Notes under the pieces: generated by a model
What the model was told of the DNA's origin: nothing
Databases searched by the model: none
The model's input: the letters and a program-made list of their open reading frames with translations, nothing else
Assembly: GCA_002786025.1 (NCBI GenBank)
Contig: NHNW01000008.1
Coordinates: forward strand, 1 to 64,000
Origin: Zasmidium citrigriseum
Taxonomy: Eukaryota; Ascomycota; Dothideomycetes; Mycosphaerellales; Mycosphaerellaceae
Reading direction: 5' to 3'
DNA length: 64,000 bases
Shown: in pieces, positions 1 through 13,351 of the stretch
How positions within the stretch are numbered: position 1 is the stretch's first letter
How the letters are laid out: each line of letters begins with the position of its first letter
Position numbers and translations under genes: made by a program

Positions 1-1374
1 AAGCCTCTAGCTAGCTTCGATAATAAGTCTTTAGTAGTCGTTAATAGATTTATAAATAGCTAGTCTAAGGACACTTATAAGCTAGTCGTAACCGATATAA
101 TAAGGGCGAATCTAGCTATAACTATAAAGCTAACGATCTCTCGCTACGAGGAAATACCCTTTAGTAGGCTATATCTATAGGCTACTATAAATAGAGTACC
201 TCTATAGAAGCTTACTAGGGATCTCTTTAGTAACGTTAGTATTTTTAAAGCACGTACGCTACGCGTTAATATCTACTTCTCGCCGAATACCTCTTAGGTT
301 CGGTATACTACTCGTTTCCTACCTATTAACGATAGCTATATACTTAGAGGCCTAAAGTACGTTAGAGACGTTCGAGAAGCTAATATTACGCTATCTCCGC
401 CGCCTTTCCTATCTACTAGAGATAACCTTAAGTACCCTCCCTCGCCTACTACTCTACTAGCCTACCCTATATCGTTCCTATACTATAAGCTTCTACCTAT
501 TACGAGAGCTCTACTTAATAGAGCTAGCTAGGACTATTAGACGACTATAAAGGATATAGTAGTACTATTTAGTAAAGATAACGAAGCTCGCCGCGCTCTA
601 ATTATTAAGATTCGCTAGGAAAACTTACTAGTCTTTAGAGAACTCTTCGAGGAACTTACTAGCCTTATTCGGAGAGACGCCGCTCGTCTTAACGCCTATA
701 ATAGCTTTAAGATCGAAGAAAAGAGCTTCCGAGTACTTCCTAGAGAGCGAATCTAAGAGGAGTTAGTAGATATAGGCGATTTCTACGCCGCTAAGGAGTA
801 CGCCGCTAAGGAGTTACTACTATACTAGAGCTTCTCGTCTAATACTAGTATATTATAGGAGATACGTAAGGCTAAGGAGCTAAGGGGAAATTAGTAGGTA
901 AGGGACTAGTCTAACTTATACTTAAATAATATAGCCGACTTGCCCTTCTTTAAGTATAGAGTTTAGCGTTACTACTAAGGACTTGAGCTATAGCTAGACC
1001 CTAAGAAGCCTAGACCTCCGTAGTAGGCTTAGAACGTCTTAGCTACCTCTACCTAGGCTACTAGAGCTAGCTCTAAGAATAACGATAAACTCGGTAACGA
1101 GGAGGCTAACTTATAGCCCGTTTCGACTAGTAGAACTACTCGATCTAGTACTTTAGCTAGTACTAGCTAGAGCTAGTCTTCGTTATAGAAGAAGGGAAAG
1201 ACGCCGAAGAAGGCGCCTACGAAGAAGCCGCGTAGTAAGAAGGAGACTAGTAAGCCTACTACTAAGGATATATAGTTATTTAGAGCTAATAGAGAGCCTA
1301 CTAAAGAGCCGGCTAAGCTAAGGAGAACTCGATAGAGTAAGGGCAAGAAGGACGCTAGAGATTCGGGTTTTTAA
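1..1374 (+). pseudogene. RIP-degraded unrecognised gene, 5' end outside window
   Basis: The frame starting at base 1 reads through to about 1374 with almost only TAG/TAA interruptions, the codons RIP makes from CAG, CAA and TGG. The middle part is rich in charged residues. The last 80 or so codons are strongly basic, with runs of Lys, Pro and Thr such as KKGKTPKKAPTKKP. I do not recognise a domain. It could be a gag-like or accessory protein of the element, since it faces the integrase-like relic tail to tail. Function unknown. Confidence 0.4.
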
Positions 1375-2049
1375 GGACCTTAGGGTTTAATAGATAGTTA
1401 ATTTAAGCGTTTTAGAGTATAGGTTAATAGACAAGGGCGCTAGATTAAGGCGTATATAGGTTTAATAGATTATATAGATACTAGCGTTTCTTCGCGCGCT
1501 ACGCGAAGGATAGCTAAACTCTAGGTTTAAAAATTTAGGCGTTTTAAGTACTTTTTACGATAATTTACGAGCGATTTAACACTCCTTTACTATCGTAAGA
1601 GTACGACTTCTCTAAGTAGGGGAGGTATATAGTAGGAGATCCTATTAGCCTACCTTAGGCTATAACGAGTTACCTAACCTTCTTAAAGCTTAGCTTTTCT
1701 AAGCTTCTTCTTCGTAGATAGCTAGATATTTATAGCGACAAGGCCTATAAGTTACACGTACTACTTCTAGCCTTCTATAGCGTTTTAAGACAAGCTAAAG
1801 GGGGTACCCTTTACTAAAGGCTCTAATTTAAGCTATTTCCTCGAGCCGCTAACTAGTCTAGCCTAATATCGTTTCTCTATATAATATATAGAGAAATGTC
1901 TTCTAGTCGAATATAGCTATTATATCGATTACGTTCGTATACTTTATAATCTTTTTACTACGTCTATAGTAGTACCCTATAGACTACTCGCCCTAACGTC
2001 TAACGTAATTCTTCGAGGAACGCTTAATAGCCCTCTAACTACCTACTAC

Positions 2050-3365
2050 GGAATATTAGTTCTATCTTAGGCTCTCTAGTATTATAATCGGTCTATTCTA
2101 ACTAAGGCTCGCTAGATTAGCGGAAAATCTCCTCGTTTACGGGATCTAGCCTCTACTCGCTACGAGTATTAGGCGGTTCTACCTCTAGTAAAGGGTTCTT
2201 ATTATTAAACTCTATATATAATACCGCGCGAAGGTATATATATACTTGTACGTAGACTCGATCGCCGTACTTATCGACTATAGCTCTATTTATAGGGTAA
2301 GCGAATCTAGCCTCCTCTAGGGCGTTCTAATAAAACTATATTATCTCGTCTAGTAGGTAGTAGTCTAAGTCGATATTCTCGAGATCCTACTCTATATCTC
2401 GAAGATACTCTAGGGGTACTTTAACGCGACAATCTATAGCGCCGAATAGAGTTAGGTACTAGTATAGACGAATAGGGACACTAGATTTTATATAGAGACG
2501 GTTACTTTATACCTAGATTAGATAGGTATTCTATATTTCGATAAATTAGTCTACCGCTATTCTTAGAATTAGTATATATACGAAGAGTATAGTAATCCTA
2601 TCCTATACTCGTTCCTTTACGAAGTATCCTTCCCGCTAAAGTATCTAATACTACTACCGCTATTAGTATATAGTAGCCTTTAATTGTCCCTACTAGGTTT
2701 CGATTCGTTAATTTAGCTTACTCGTACTAAACTAGAAGTATTCGTTAAACCTTAAGGGCTCCTCGCTAATAGGATAGAGCCTACGACGAAGTCCGAGATA
2801 AGCGTCTACGATATATCGTATCTTAGTACCCTAGTCTATTTAGACGATTCTCGGAATAAAGCTATAAGTAAGAGTAGCTAATACGTACTACTTCTATATA
2901 TATATAGCGGAGCGGCTAATAGTCCTAACGTAACGCTAGATAATATACCGAGCGTATATATCGATAGCTACGTATATAAGGATACTATAGAACTCTAGCT
3001 TATAGTACCTATCGTACGACTATACGTAGTTAGGGCCTAGAAGTATAACTACTCTATAATACTCTTTAGCCTTTACCTTTCGAGTAGCTACTCTATATAG
3101 GTTTAATTGCTTAAGGACCTCGAATATCCTATTACGCCTAATAATACTATACTATATACGTATTTTAGTATATAGGAAGTTTCTCCTATAGTTCTCGATA
3201 TACCTATTATTAAGCTCTTTTTATAGTACCTCCCTAACCTTAGTATTATACTCTTTCTAGTCTAATACCTTAATTCGCTTCCTTAGACCTATCTCTTTCT
3301 ATAGTATAGCGATCCGTCGCGTACTAACCCTAATACTATCTAAGCGAAGCTCCTAGCTAGTCTAC
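2050..3365 (-). pseudogene. RIP-degraded DDE integrase-core-domain protein
   Basis: Reading the minus strand with internal TAG/TAA taken as former Gln/Trp codons shows the order of motifs of a widespread uncharacterised integrase-core family. A GPNYV-SYDRYYKLEFY block carries the first Asp; then come AIDIYARYIIW, a (T/I)D-GTK block with the second Asp, and STSKLN-RIE with the presumed catalytic Glu followed by two former Trp positions. A conserved tail reads VDKYGDRVYVQVYIY. Family members usually have WSYDGYDKL, RTDCGTE and NQRIEWW-type motifs at these places. Many stops make it non-functional. Limits are approximate. Confidence 0.6.
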
Positions 3366-3947
3366 TCGTCCGTTATTTTAGTTATCGTAAAGGTATATTA
3401 TATCCGGTTTCGTAGGCCGTCTATATCTTAGAAGCGGAGCCCTTAACAAGGCGATAATACTCTCTACGCTATAAGATAGTAATAGAGAGTAGAGATACTA
3501 ACTTCTATATTATTAGAAAACTAAAGCCTTTCGATAATTTATTAGGCCGTATAGCTATTATAAATATCCTTCGTAATTCGAGCCTAGAGTCCCGCTATCG
3601 CGCTCGCTAAACGTAGTATACTAAGCGTCTATAGCCCGTATCGCGTATAGGAACTAGTATAAAATATTACGGAAGAGAGGAGTAGAATATAACAATATAT
3701 AGAGTGTTAATATAAATACATAGCGCCTCCACTATCGTTGTAGTAGGGTAAACCGTATGTTGCGTGTTAGAAGTCGGAAAGGATGCGGAGAAAGAAGCCG
3801 CGGGGAAATTTGAAAAAGTAGTCCTGTAGGTCCGGGCTGCCGTCGTTTCGAGCTCTTCCGCGCCCGGGATCACCCGAAAACCAGCCATCCTCGGTCGGTC
3901 GCCGACTTTCCATGTACGCAATTACATGTGATATCAATATCCCCAAA

Positions 3948-4718
3948 ATGCATGAATACATCCTCCACTCCCAAGTCCCGCTCGTGCGCGAACAGCAGGT
4001 GTTGAATATTCTCGCCGGCGTCACTGCCTCGCAACCCGTGCCCGTCTGCGAGCAGCATCTCGTCTTCGCACAGCTCAAGGTGCAGGAAGCCGCTGTCTCC
4101 CGCAAGGTATGCATATAGCCTATCAACAAACGACAAGCGCTGACATTTAACCAGGCGCAACGAGAGAAACTTCCACAGCAACAGCAATCGCGAGGACAGG
4201 GTCCCTCCTATCACCAGCTTATCCGCAATGTCACCACCACCGCCGACGGCAAAGTCGAGGGCGGCGCTTGGCACTTTCGCGCCGAGCAGACCCCCGAGCC
4301 AGGAGTTCAGCAGTTCATCTCTCGGACTGTCACAGAACACCCGGCCGATGAGATGGACCTGGCGCGGCTGAAGCAGAAGGACCTCTACAAATTTAAGCGC
4401 CAGTACACCCTCGTCGGCCACCGATTCGTCTACGGCAATGTCATCGTCCGCATCGTGAGATTCCACATTCCAAGCGACGGCCCGGCCGTAGACAACCCCA
4501 TCGATGCTCCTCCACTTCCAACTTCTGACTTGAAACTCCTGGACCCAAGTGGCAACTGGATTGTGGAAGCGACGACTCGGGTCGAAGACACATCAAATGG
4601 AGAACTCACAGAGAAAGCCAAGCGCGATCTTCTCGGGTTCCAACAATTCGTCGAAGGCGCCATCGATCTCCACGTCCCCGATCGGCTTGCTCTTGACACG
4701 CGCGTCAGGAATGTCTAG
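3948..4718 (+). CDS. med18: Mediator complex subunit 18
   Basis: Med18 (Srb5) is a head-module subunit of Mediator, the co-activator linking transcription factors to RNA polymerase II in the nucleus. The start at 3948 gives MHEYILHSQVP, the family N-terminus; an in-frame ATG at 3912 would add 12 residues. Exons are 3948-4106 and 4155-4718, with an intron starting GTATGC and ending CCAG; phase is 0. The product is 240 residues. Diagnostic blocks are VLNILAGVTA near residue 24, FKRQYTLVGHRFVYGNVIVRI in the second half, and the terminal LALDTRVRNV. The TAG stop is followed in frame by 97 open codons, described separately. Confidence 0.85.
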
Positions 4719-5012
4719 GAGGCACCTGTACGGAAGCGTCCGAGCAAGCTCGATTTGAGCGTGAAGGAGAGCCGGCCAGCAAGCGAAGAGGTTTCTAACA
4801 TCGGCCACGGCGAGCCTGGAATCCACGGCAGCGAAATTCGCCAAATCATCGAGGAAGAGGGATTGGATGAGGTTGACATGAACGATGATGGATTGTATTC
4901 GCCTGTGGTCCGAGCCGATACGCCCGGGGACAGTCTGTTGAAGATGCAGATGCGCCATTACAATGAGATGATGGCGGAGCAGGAGCAGAAGGGTAAGAAG
5001 AGCAAACGCTAG
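4719..5012 (+). other. 97 open codons in frame after the Med18 stop
   Basis: Directly after the Med18 TAG, the same frame stays open to a TAG at 5010. It encodes an acidic then basic tail (EAPVRKRPSK at the start, KGKKSKR at the end). There is no ATG at its beginning. It could be a C-terminal extension lost to a nonsense mutation, a readthrough product, or chance 3' UTR. I see no splice pair that would remove only the stop. Confidence 0.35.
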
Positions 5013-7047
<2,035 letters not shown>

Positions 7048-7846
7048 TGTGATCATGAAAATCGGAATATGATGCATGGAACGGCGTTTTCATGGGTATA
7101 CAGGCGACGAAATGTCAAAAGCTGTCGTGTTTTCCCTCTTGGAGTGTCGCTCCTGTATCTGTTTCTAGCTTCGTAACGAGATCGAAGATGCCCAGGAGAG
7201 CAGGCAGCTACTGCAGAGCTAGCTGCCGTGTCCCGTCGGTTGGGCATACAGCTGCAGAAGGCCAGGCGACAGAACTGGCGACGAAAGAGAACACAGTCTT
7301 CTTATATCGGTTAAGTAGCGTGACGATGGGCTATGAACAACTATCGAGTAGCGATGAGGCTCATAGGGCACATGCAATTGTTCCTCGAAGGATCAAGAAG
7401 CTGGATGGACTCCACTTGAGGCTGCATGTACATTCTGCAGCTTGTGGCTCGGCTGGCGAGGCTACCTTCGCGTTCACTTCGGGAATGTCTGTCTTGGAAG
7501 TCGAAAATGCTCCTCTCTTCATGACTCTTGACGCGCAGAGCTATTGTTTCGAAGGATTTGCACCTTACTTGGATTCCCGGTCCAAGTGCTAACCGTTATA
7601 GGCTGTTTCGGCGACCAACAATGTCGTTGTGTCTTGAAGTTCACATGCCGAGAACATCTAAATGCGTGTCATCACCCGCCCTAATGCAGCAAGGGACCAC
7701 CACCGGACTAGATGCCGAAGTGGGCAGCTGATACAAAAATACCTATATGAACGATGTGGGTTGGTAGGTACGTACATTCCCTCACAACATCTTTTGCTTC
7801 TGGAGTCGAACAAGCAAAATCCTGGAGACTGCTCCCACAAGTCATC
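7048..7846. other. Intergenic, no supported gene
   Basis: An open frame of 166 codons (7092-7592, plus) begins in what should be the 3' UTR of MetAP2. It has no recognisable motif and looks like chance; I do not call it. Confidence 0.4.
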
Positions 7847-8389
7847 ATGGCCGACCAAAATGGATCCCAACCAACCCTCCCCCCAAGAAGAGAAAAACTC
7901 CCCGCGACAGACCCCTTCGAAGGCTTCCCCTCCCCCAACTCAATGCCCGCCCAAGAATACCTCTCCCAACTCACGCTCAAAATGATCGCCTACCTCAACG
8001 ACCACCCCATAACCGACTACCTCCCCATCGCCCAAAAATACCTCTCCCCGACCTTCCGCTACGAATCCTCCGGCCCCAACGCCTTCCTCAACGCCACCTC
8101 CCGTGACGAGTACTATCAGAATTTGGTGAACTTGACGAAAGACGCCCCGGATTTAGTCGTCGAGCCGACGGATGTGCTTTGTGATGTTGATGAGGTTAAG
8201 GGGAAGGCTACGTTGAGGAGTTCGTCGAGGATTAAGGCGCTTTTTGAGACGAGTAGTGCGATTGTGAGGGAGTGTGTGGAGGTTACGAGGTGGACGAGAC
8301 GGGGGGATGGGGAGTGGGTGAGTTATGAGGTTAAGTACTGTGCTGAGGAACAAGCTGATCATTGGCTGTTTTATTTGACAGATTTGTGA
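7847..8389 (+). CDS. Small NTF2/SnoaL-like fold protein, unknown function
   Basis: Single exon, 180 residues from the ATG in CATCATGGCC. An in-frame upstream start at 7754 would add 31 residues, but MADQNGSQ is the more normal fungal beginning. The body reads as a short alpha+beta protein: a helix with YLPIAQKYLSP, then FRYESSGPNAFLNATSRDEYYQNL, and four beta-like segments ending EVKYCAEEQADHW. This arrangement suggests the NTF2-like/SnoaL fold, a scaffold shared by small isomerases, hydratases and binding proteins. No catalytic set can be assigned, and there is no signal peptide. The family call is an inference from pattern. Confidence 0.55.
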   Translation: MADQNGSQPTLPPRREKLPATDPFEGFPSPNSMPAQEYLSQLTLKMIAYLNDHPITDYLPIAQKYLSPTFRYESSGPNAFLNATSRDEYYQNLVNLTKDAPDLVVEPTDVLCDVDEVKGKATLRSSSRIKALFETSSAIVRECVEVTRWTRRGDGEWVSYEVKYCAEEQADHWLFYLTDL

Positions 8390-8854
8390 CCGATTGACGT
8401 TGATGACTGGACCTGGGAGTGAGTTGTTCGGATGATTGAAGGAGGAGGTGAGGTTAGAGTGGGAAGGATTGTGTGGCTGCAGGCTGGCTCCTTTTGGTGG
8501 GTCTTCTCGATATGTCCGCGGATGGATTGAGATATGTTCGGATCCTGAGCTCACAAGTAGACCTAGCAGGCGGATCTAATGCCAGATTGCAGGTCTCAGA
8601 TCAGGATTCGGGTTCGCACAACATTCGTACGACCCGCCGCGGACTCTCCGGCCACGACAATGCGAAACCGCTCTTGCTCCTCCTTCCCTGCTTCCATCTC
8701 ACAAACGGCAGCGGAATCAAGCAATTCCGCAGCTGGAATGTAGCCGATCTCGGTCTCGCACCCAGTACTAAAAATCTTTCACTTACATCCTCCCGCTCCA
8801 TCTTATCAGATCATCACCTCCACCCCTTTCCTCTCCCTGCACCAAAACGCCACC
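8390..8854. other. Intergenic, promoter of the interrupted oxidoreductase
   Basis: The last 60 bases are CT-rich (CCACCCCTTTCCTCTCCCTG) and end in GCCACCATGG, an optimal initiation context for the oxidoreductase start at 8855. No gene seen. Confidence 0.45.
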
Positions 8855-9289
8855 ATGGCCTTCGACACCCTCCGCCTCATCCTCCTAAGCCTCAAACACA
8901 TCCTCCCCGTCCTTCCAACTCTCCTCCTCGACCACTGCCGCGCACTTATCCACAGATCCACCTACACCCCTCTCCCCACCGCAAAGAATATCGTCATCAT
9001 CGGGGGCTCTTTCGCAGGCATCCAAATCGCCCAGAAACTCGCCAGCAGCGTCCCGACAGGCTACAAAGTCGTTGTGATTGAGAGGAATGAGTGTTTTCAT
9101 TGGGTGTTTAATTTCCCGCGGTATTCGGTCTTGCAAGGAAGGGAACATCTAGCGTTTATTCCTTATGAGGGTATTGTCAGGGGTTTGCCGAGGGGGAGTT
9201 TGGAGCACGTTTGCGATATGGTTGAAGAGATTAAGGAGGGCGTTGTAAGGCTGGTATCTGGCAGGAAAGTCGAGTATGCCTTCCTCGTC
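8855..9289 (+). pseudogene. AMID/FSP1-like FAD oxidoreductase, N-terminal part, split by element
   Basis: These 145 codons start in a perfect Kozak context. They carry a hydrophobic N-terminus and the FAD-binding Rossmann motif IVIIGGSFAGIQIAQKL at about residues 47-63. VVVIERNECFHWVFNFPR follows, typical of apoptosis-inducing-factor-like (AMID, FSP1) NAD(P)H:quinone oxidoreductases. The frame reaches VEYAFLV and then enters the inserted element, running to a stop at 9551-9553 with unrelated residues. The rest of the gene lies at 21506-22444. Together the two parts would give about 422 residues, the normal family size. The N-terminal piece alone lacks the NADH-binding domain, so the locus is presumed null. 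Confidence 0.85.
9282..9289. repeat. Target site duplication, left copy
   Basis: TCCTCGTC, identical to 21498-21505. It encodes part of the FLV residues of the oxidoreductase. Removing 9290-21505 joins codon GTC (9287-9289) to ATA (21506) in frame and gives EYAFLVIATGCSQSP, the family motif expected at this point. Confidence 0.85.
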
Positions 9290-9379
9290 CTATCTCCCAT
9301 TGTCAGCCCCGTGACTTGCGGAAGGGCCCACTTTTATCAGCCAATCATTTTGAGGGTCCCTGTTTCCGCGTCAGCGGGT

Positions 9380-9416
9380 CTGAGAACAAGGGTCGACGAA
9401 TGTTCAAAATCGCCCT
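9380..9416 (+). repeat. Imperfect terminal inverted segment, left
   Basis: 37 bases matching the reverse complement of 21386-21422 at 28 positions without gaps, including ACAAGGGTCG and AATGT. It lies 90 bp inside the left end and is not affected by RIP. Confidence 0.6.
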
Positions 9417-10329
9417 ACGAAATCACTAACTCACTACTACTGCGTAAATATAGACCCTCGACAACTATACCTTATACTTTAAGTAATTACGATTATAGCG
9501 ATATACTTTTCGTGTTAAGGCGACCGCTTATTATTAAGAAATTAACCCTATAATCTAGCTAGTTAGCTATAGCTAGGCTGGCTTACGATACCTAGTAAAC
9601 ACCTTAATACTTAATACTCGAAATCGAACTATCTAATACTTAGAGGCCTATCTCGATAGTAGTCTAATTATAGTTTATATTAGGTAAAACCTTAAAACTT
9701 ACTAATCTAGCCGAGGCTAGCCTAAGACCCCTAGCGGCGGCGATATCTAATATTCGAAATCCGGACTTACGATACTTAGAGGGCCTTCTAGTTACTATTA
9801 AACTTAGATTACCGTAAAGAAAAGGTATAGTCGCGTCCTTAGTTATCGAGTAATAAGTTATCGACCCTAGCGCTAGTAACTACCCTATCTAAGATCCTCG
9901 ATTTCCGGAATTTCGACGACACTAACTCAATTCTTAATATCTAAAAGTAGCCTCTATTAAGTTTCAAGGTATAAGTCTAAGTAGTTATAGTATAAGCGTT
10001 GAAGCTAGTAAATCTAGCAAATCTAGCTTACGTAATCTACTAAATATTAGTCTAATAGTACCCCTTGGCGGTTATAATAGCCTACGGTAACTAGTCTAAG
10101 TCTAGTAGTATACTATTATCGCCTCCTCGGCCTAGCCGTACGTAGTAGTTAGCCTATTAGCTATCTTCGCCCTTAAGTAGTCTATATAGTATATAATCTA
10201 GAGCTATAGGCGGAGACTCCGATCTAGTAGGCCTATCCTCTAAGCCCGTTAGTCTAATAGCTCTACTACCGCTCCTACCGCCGCCGCCGCTAGCGCTACT
10301 ATAGCGGAATTTACGGCTACGAAAGGGTC

Positions 10330-13270
10330 TAGTAGCTCTAGTTAATAGCTCCTCTAACGAGGACTCTAGCGACGAGTCTAATAAGGAAGATAGCGGTAAC
10401 GAAGAGGGCGGTAATATAGAGGGCGACGACTAGGGTAATATACTACCTACTAACCTAATAGACGTCGAGCTACCTGCTACTAAGCTACTATCTAAGGTAG
10501 AGCGTCGTTAAGAGTAAGAGCTAGACTCGGACTCGGACGAGGATATAGATAACGAAGATAAGGAGCGAGTCCGCGGCGAGAGACTATCGCCGGAGGATAA
10601 GCTTAATACTATTATCGAGTTTATATAGTAGTATAAGATTGGCTTTAAGAAGTTTATTAAGATATACGTTAGCGAGCCTAGAAGTAACAAATATAACCGC
10701 CGTGTCTAGTAAGCTATTAATACTCTTAAAGAGAATAACGAGAATATATACTTTATCCGAAAGGAGACTCTTCGTAAGGAGCTTAAATCTCTTATCGGTG
10801 TTAGTACCTTTAGCGAGTTCTAGCTAATATAGTATAGTATAAAGCTAGAAGATCTTAATTAGGTTAATAGCCTTATCTAGCGGAACGTACTAATATAGCG
10901 GGAATTACTCTTAGATCTTCTACCTAACTAATTCGCTAGTAAGTAGTAGTACTAGAACGAGGTTACTAGTAAGCGCGAACTTATTCGTAAGCGTACGATA
11001 ATAATTACGTTTATCGCCGTATACTCGATCGCCGTATAGAAGTTATATCTCTTCTAGCGAATACTCGGTCTATATCTAGTAAACGTCTATAGTATAAAGC
11101 GTCGAGGGATTAAGGTGCTAAATAACTTAGGTGTCTATATCTCCTATCGCGATATCTAGAGAGTCGTAAAGTAGAACGCGAAGATCTAGTTCGGTACTAT
11201 AGTTAAACTAGTAAAGGAGAACCCTTAAACGTATATTACGTACGATAACTTCAACCGCTAATAGGCCCGCCGTAATTAGGTGGTTAGAGATATTAACTAG
11301 TAGATTAACATAATAACCTCCTTTATCGCTACTAATCTATATATCCCCGAGAGTAGGTTAAAGAAGACTATATTATATCTAGACTAGCTATTAAATCCTG
11401 TCGATATCGTTAAGGATATTATATTAAGATCTAATAGAGACAGTACCCGCTTCTATATCTACGAGGCGATTAAAGAGGTGTTTAGTAGCGTAGTAAAGAA
11501 GCTGTTTAAGAATTAGTACCTCGATAATAGCTAGAAGGATCCTAATCTAGTCGAGCCGCCGTAGTAGAAGGATATATACGAGTTACCGCTAATACCCCTA
11601 GAGAAGCTATATTCGTTACTAATCTTAATATACGACGAGGTGTCTATCTTAGGTATATATACCGTTTATAACGATATCTTCCTTAACTTCCTTAAGCTAG
11701 ACCGTAAGACGGACTTCGAGGACTAGTTACGAATTACCGTTAGTAATTAACTTACGGTCTAACGTATACGTAGTATCTAGGTAGAGAGCGTTAAGAGTAG
11801 TAAGGCGTACGACCGTAAGGATTATATCCTCCCTAGCCCGGTATAGTTCTATACGGTTATAAATCGATATATTACGCTAACCCGAACCTATTAGTACTAT
11901 AATAACAATAATAAGGGTAAGGTGCTCGAGTACTCGATTTAGAGCGATATCCGCTTCTAGTAGTACTATAGCCTAACGAGAGACAAGCTAAAGTACTACC
12001 TCCTTTAGTAAGTCGTATTCCGTAGCTTCTAGGCCCGTATCGTTACCCTCTTTATCTAGGAGCTCTAAGATAAGGACGGACTCCTCGACTTTAAGAATAC
12101 CGAAGGCAATAAGAATCGTATTAAGACGGTTACTAAGGTTATCGAGGAGAAGCTAACCCTAGAGAAGTATAACGACCTCGTAACTCGTATCTACGAGAAG
12201 GTATTTACTCGTAATATATAGATAGGTAAGGCTACTTATAGTAAAGAGCTAGACCCTACCTTTACGACGATATATTATATACTTATCGAAGCCGAGGAGT
12301 AGATATCGATACGTAAGGCGGTCCGTAATATAGACGTTAGTCGTCTACGTAAGAGGGTTAACGACTTAATTATTACGTTCTTTAGTACTAGCTAGAATAA
12401 CTACAGTTATAATATACTATAGTAGCGTTACCTCCTTATAGACGGTATAGCTAATAAGGAACTATAAGAGGTAGTACTCGCTACTAGTATCGTTAACTAA
12501 TACGGCCGGCCTAGTAGTACTATCGTATCTAATAAACTCCTAGAGATATATAATAGCGAATACTCGGAGGATATTACTATACGTAGTAACTCGACGTATA
12601 ATCTAGCTATAATATTCCGCGCGAAGGGTATAAATCGTAAGTCGCCTATCTACTTATTACTAGTAACTACTAACAATTTTCTTAGGCGAGTACTCTAGAA
12701 TAGTCCTTAAGACTCTTAAGAGTAGCACTAGTATTAAAGGTAGTAGTAGGTATAGCCGTAAGAGTACTACTATCGATATCTTTAGTCTAGCGTACAAGAT
12801 CGTCTAGGATAGCCTCTCTAAGATCCGGCTAGGCGAAGAGGGCGTACTATCCGATAATATCTACTAGCTTAGAATCGCCGAGCTAAGGAATAAGGTCGAA
12901 GAGATTAATATTACTAACTAGCGGCTAGCGAGTAGCTAGGTAACCGTAATCGATCCTATCGCTAATAGGGACGATAGTAATATAGTAGAGTGTATCGGTA
13001 GAGTAGACCGTAGCCTAATCTTAGAGGCTACTTAGTTCGAAGGCCGTGGATTCTATTAAGACGTAGCTACTAGCGGATTCGATTTCTAGGTAGACTTTAT
13101 AGAATAGGTCGATCTTACCGGAGACAACCTAGGCGCTAGACCTAAAGCTAATACTAGTACCGGTATTGTCGATTCGGATATAGTAGGCACCTCGGAGATA
13201 TAATTTAATAGGTAGTTCGATAGTACTAGATTTAGCTCTACGCGAGAGGTCGTAGAGGCTAGGGTATATT
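10330..13270 (+). pseudogene. RIP-degraded DUF6589-like protein gene
   Basis: The plus frame through 10.58-12.0 kb is interrupted almost only by TAG/TAA. It opens with a Ser/Glu/Asp-rich stretch (about 10.33-10.55 kb). Then follow a helical region, a hydrophobic segment (IIITFIAVYSIAV), LGLYLVNVYSIKRRGIKVLN, LGVYISYRDI and the block TYITYDNFNR with a following RDIN. This order (hydrophobic segment, LGxYL, NxLGxxxSY, YDNxN) is what I know of the fungal DUF6589 family, whose function is unknown. The frame can be followed with gaps to about 13.27 kb. Introns cannot be placed, the limits are approximate and the gene is dead. Confidence 0.6.
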
Positions 13271-13351
13271 TATCGTAGAGCTAAATTATCGCGGGGTGTA
13301 GAGCTAAATTATCGCGGGGTGTAGAGCTAAATTATAGATATAGAGCTAAAT
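13230..13351. repeat. Cluster of GTAGAGCTAAAT motifs
   Basis: Forward copies at 13275-13286, 13298-13309, 13321-13332 and (one base short) 13341-13351, and an inverted copy at 13230-13241. The first two are in a 23-bp tandem unit ending CGCGGG. The same motif recurs at 16.8 kb, on the other side of the central segment. Confidence 0.7.

Larger units (their letters stand above)
1..3660. mobile_element. RIP-degraded transposon relic, cut by the window start
   Basis: Bases 1-600 contain two CA and no TG dinucleotides while TA is very common; this holds with few exceptions to about 3.66 kb. It is the footprint of saturating RIP on CpA. Two degraded genes lie tail to tail: an unrecognised one on plus (1-1374) and a DDE integrase-core relic on minus. 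The left end lies outside the window and I could not find a terminal repeat or target duplication on the right, where normal CA/TG content returns near 3.7 kb. Confidence 0.75.

Noticed and set aside
7092..7592. 166-codon open frame after MetAP2
   Set aside because: Starts in the MetAP2 3' UTR, has no motif and no promoter-like sequence.
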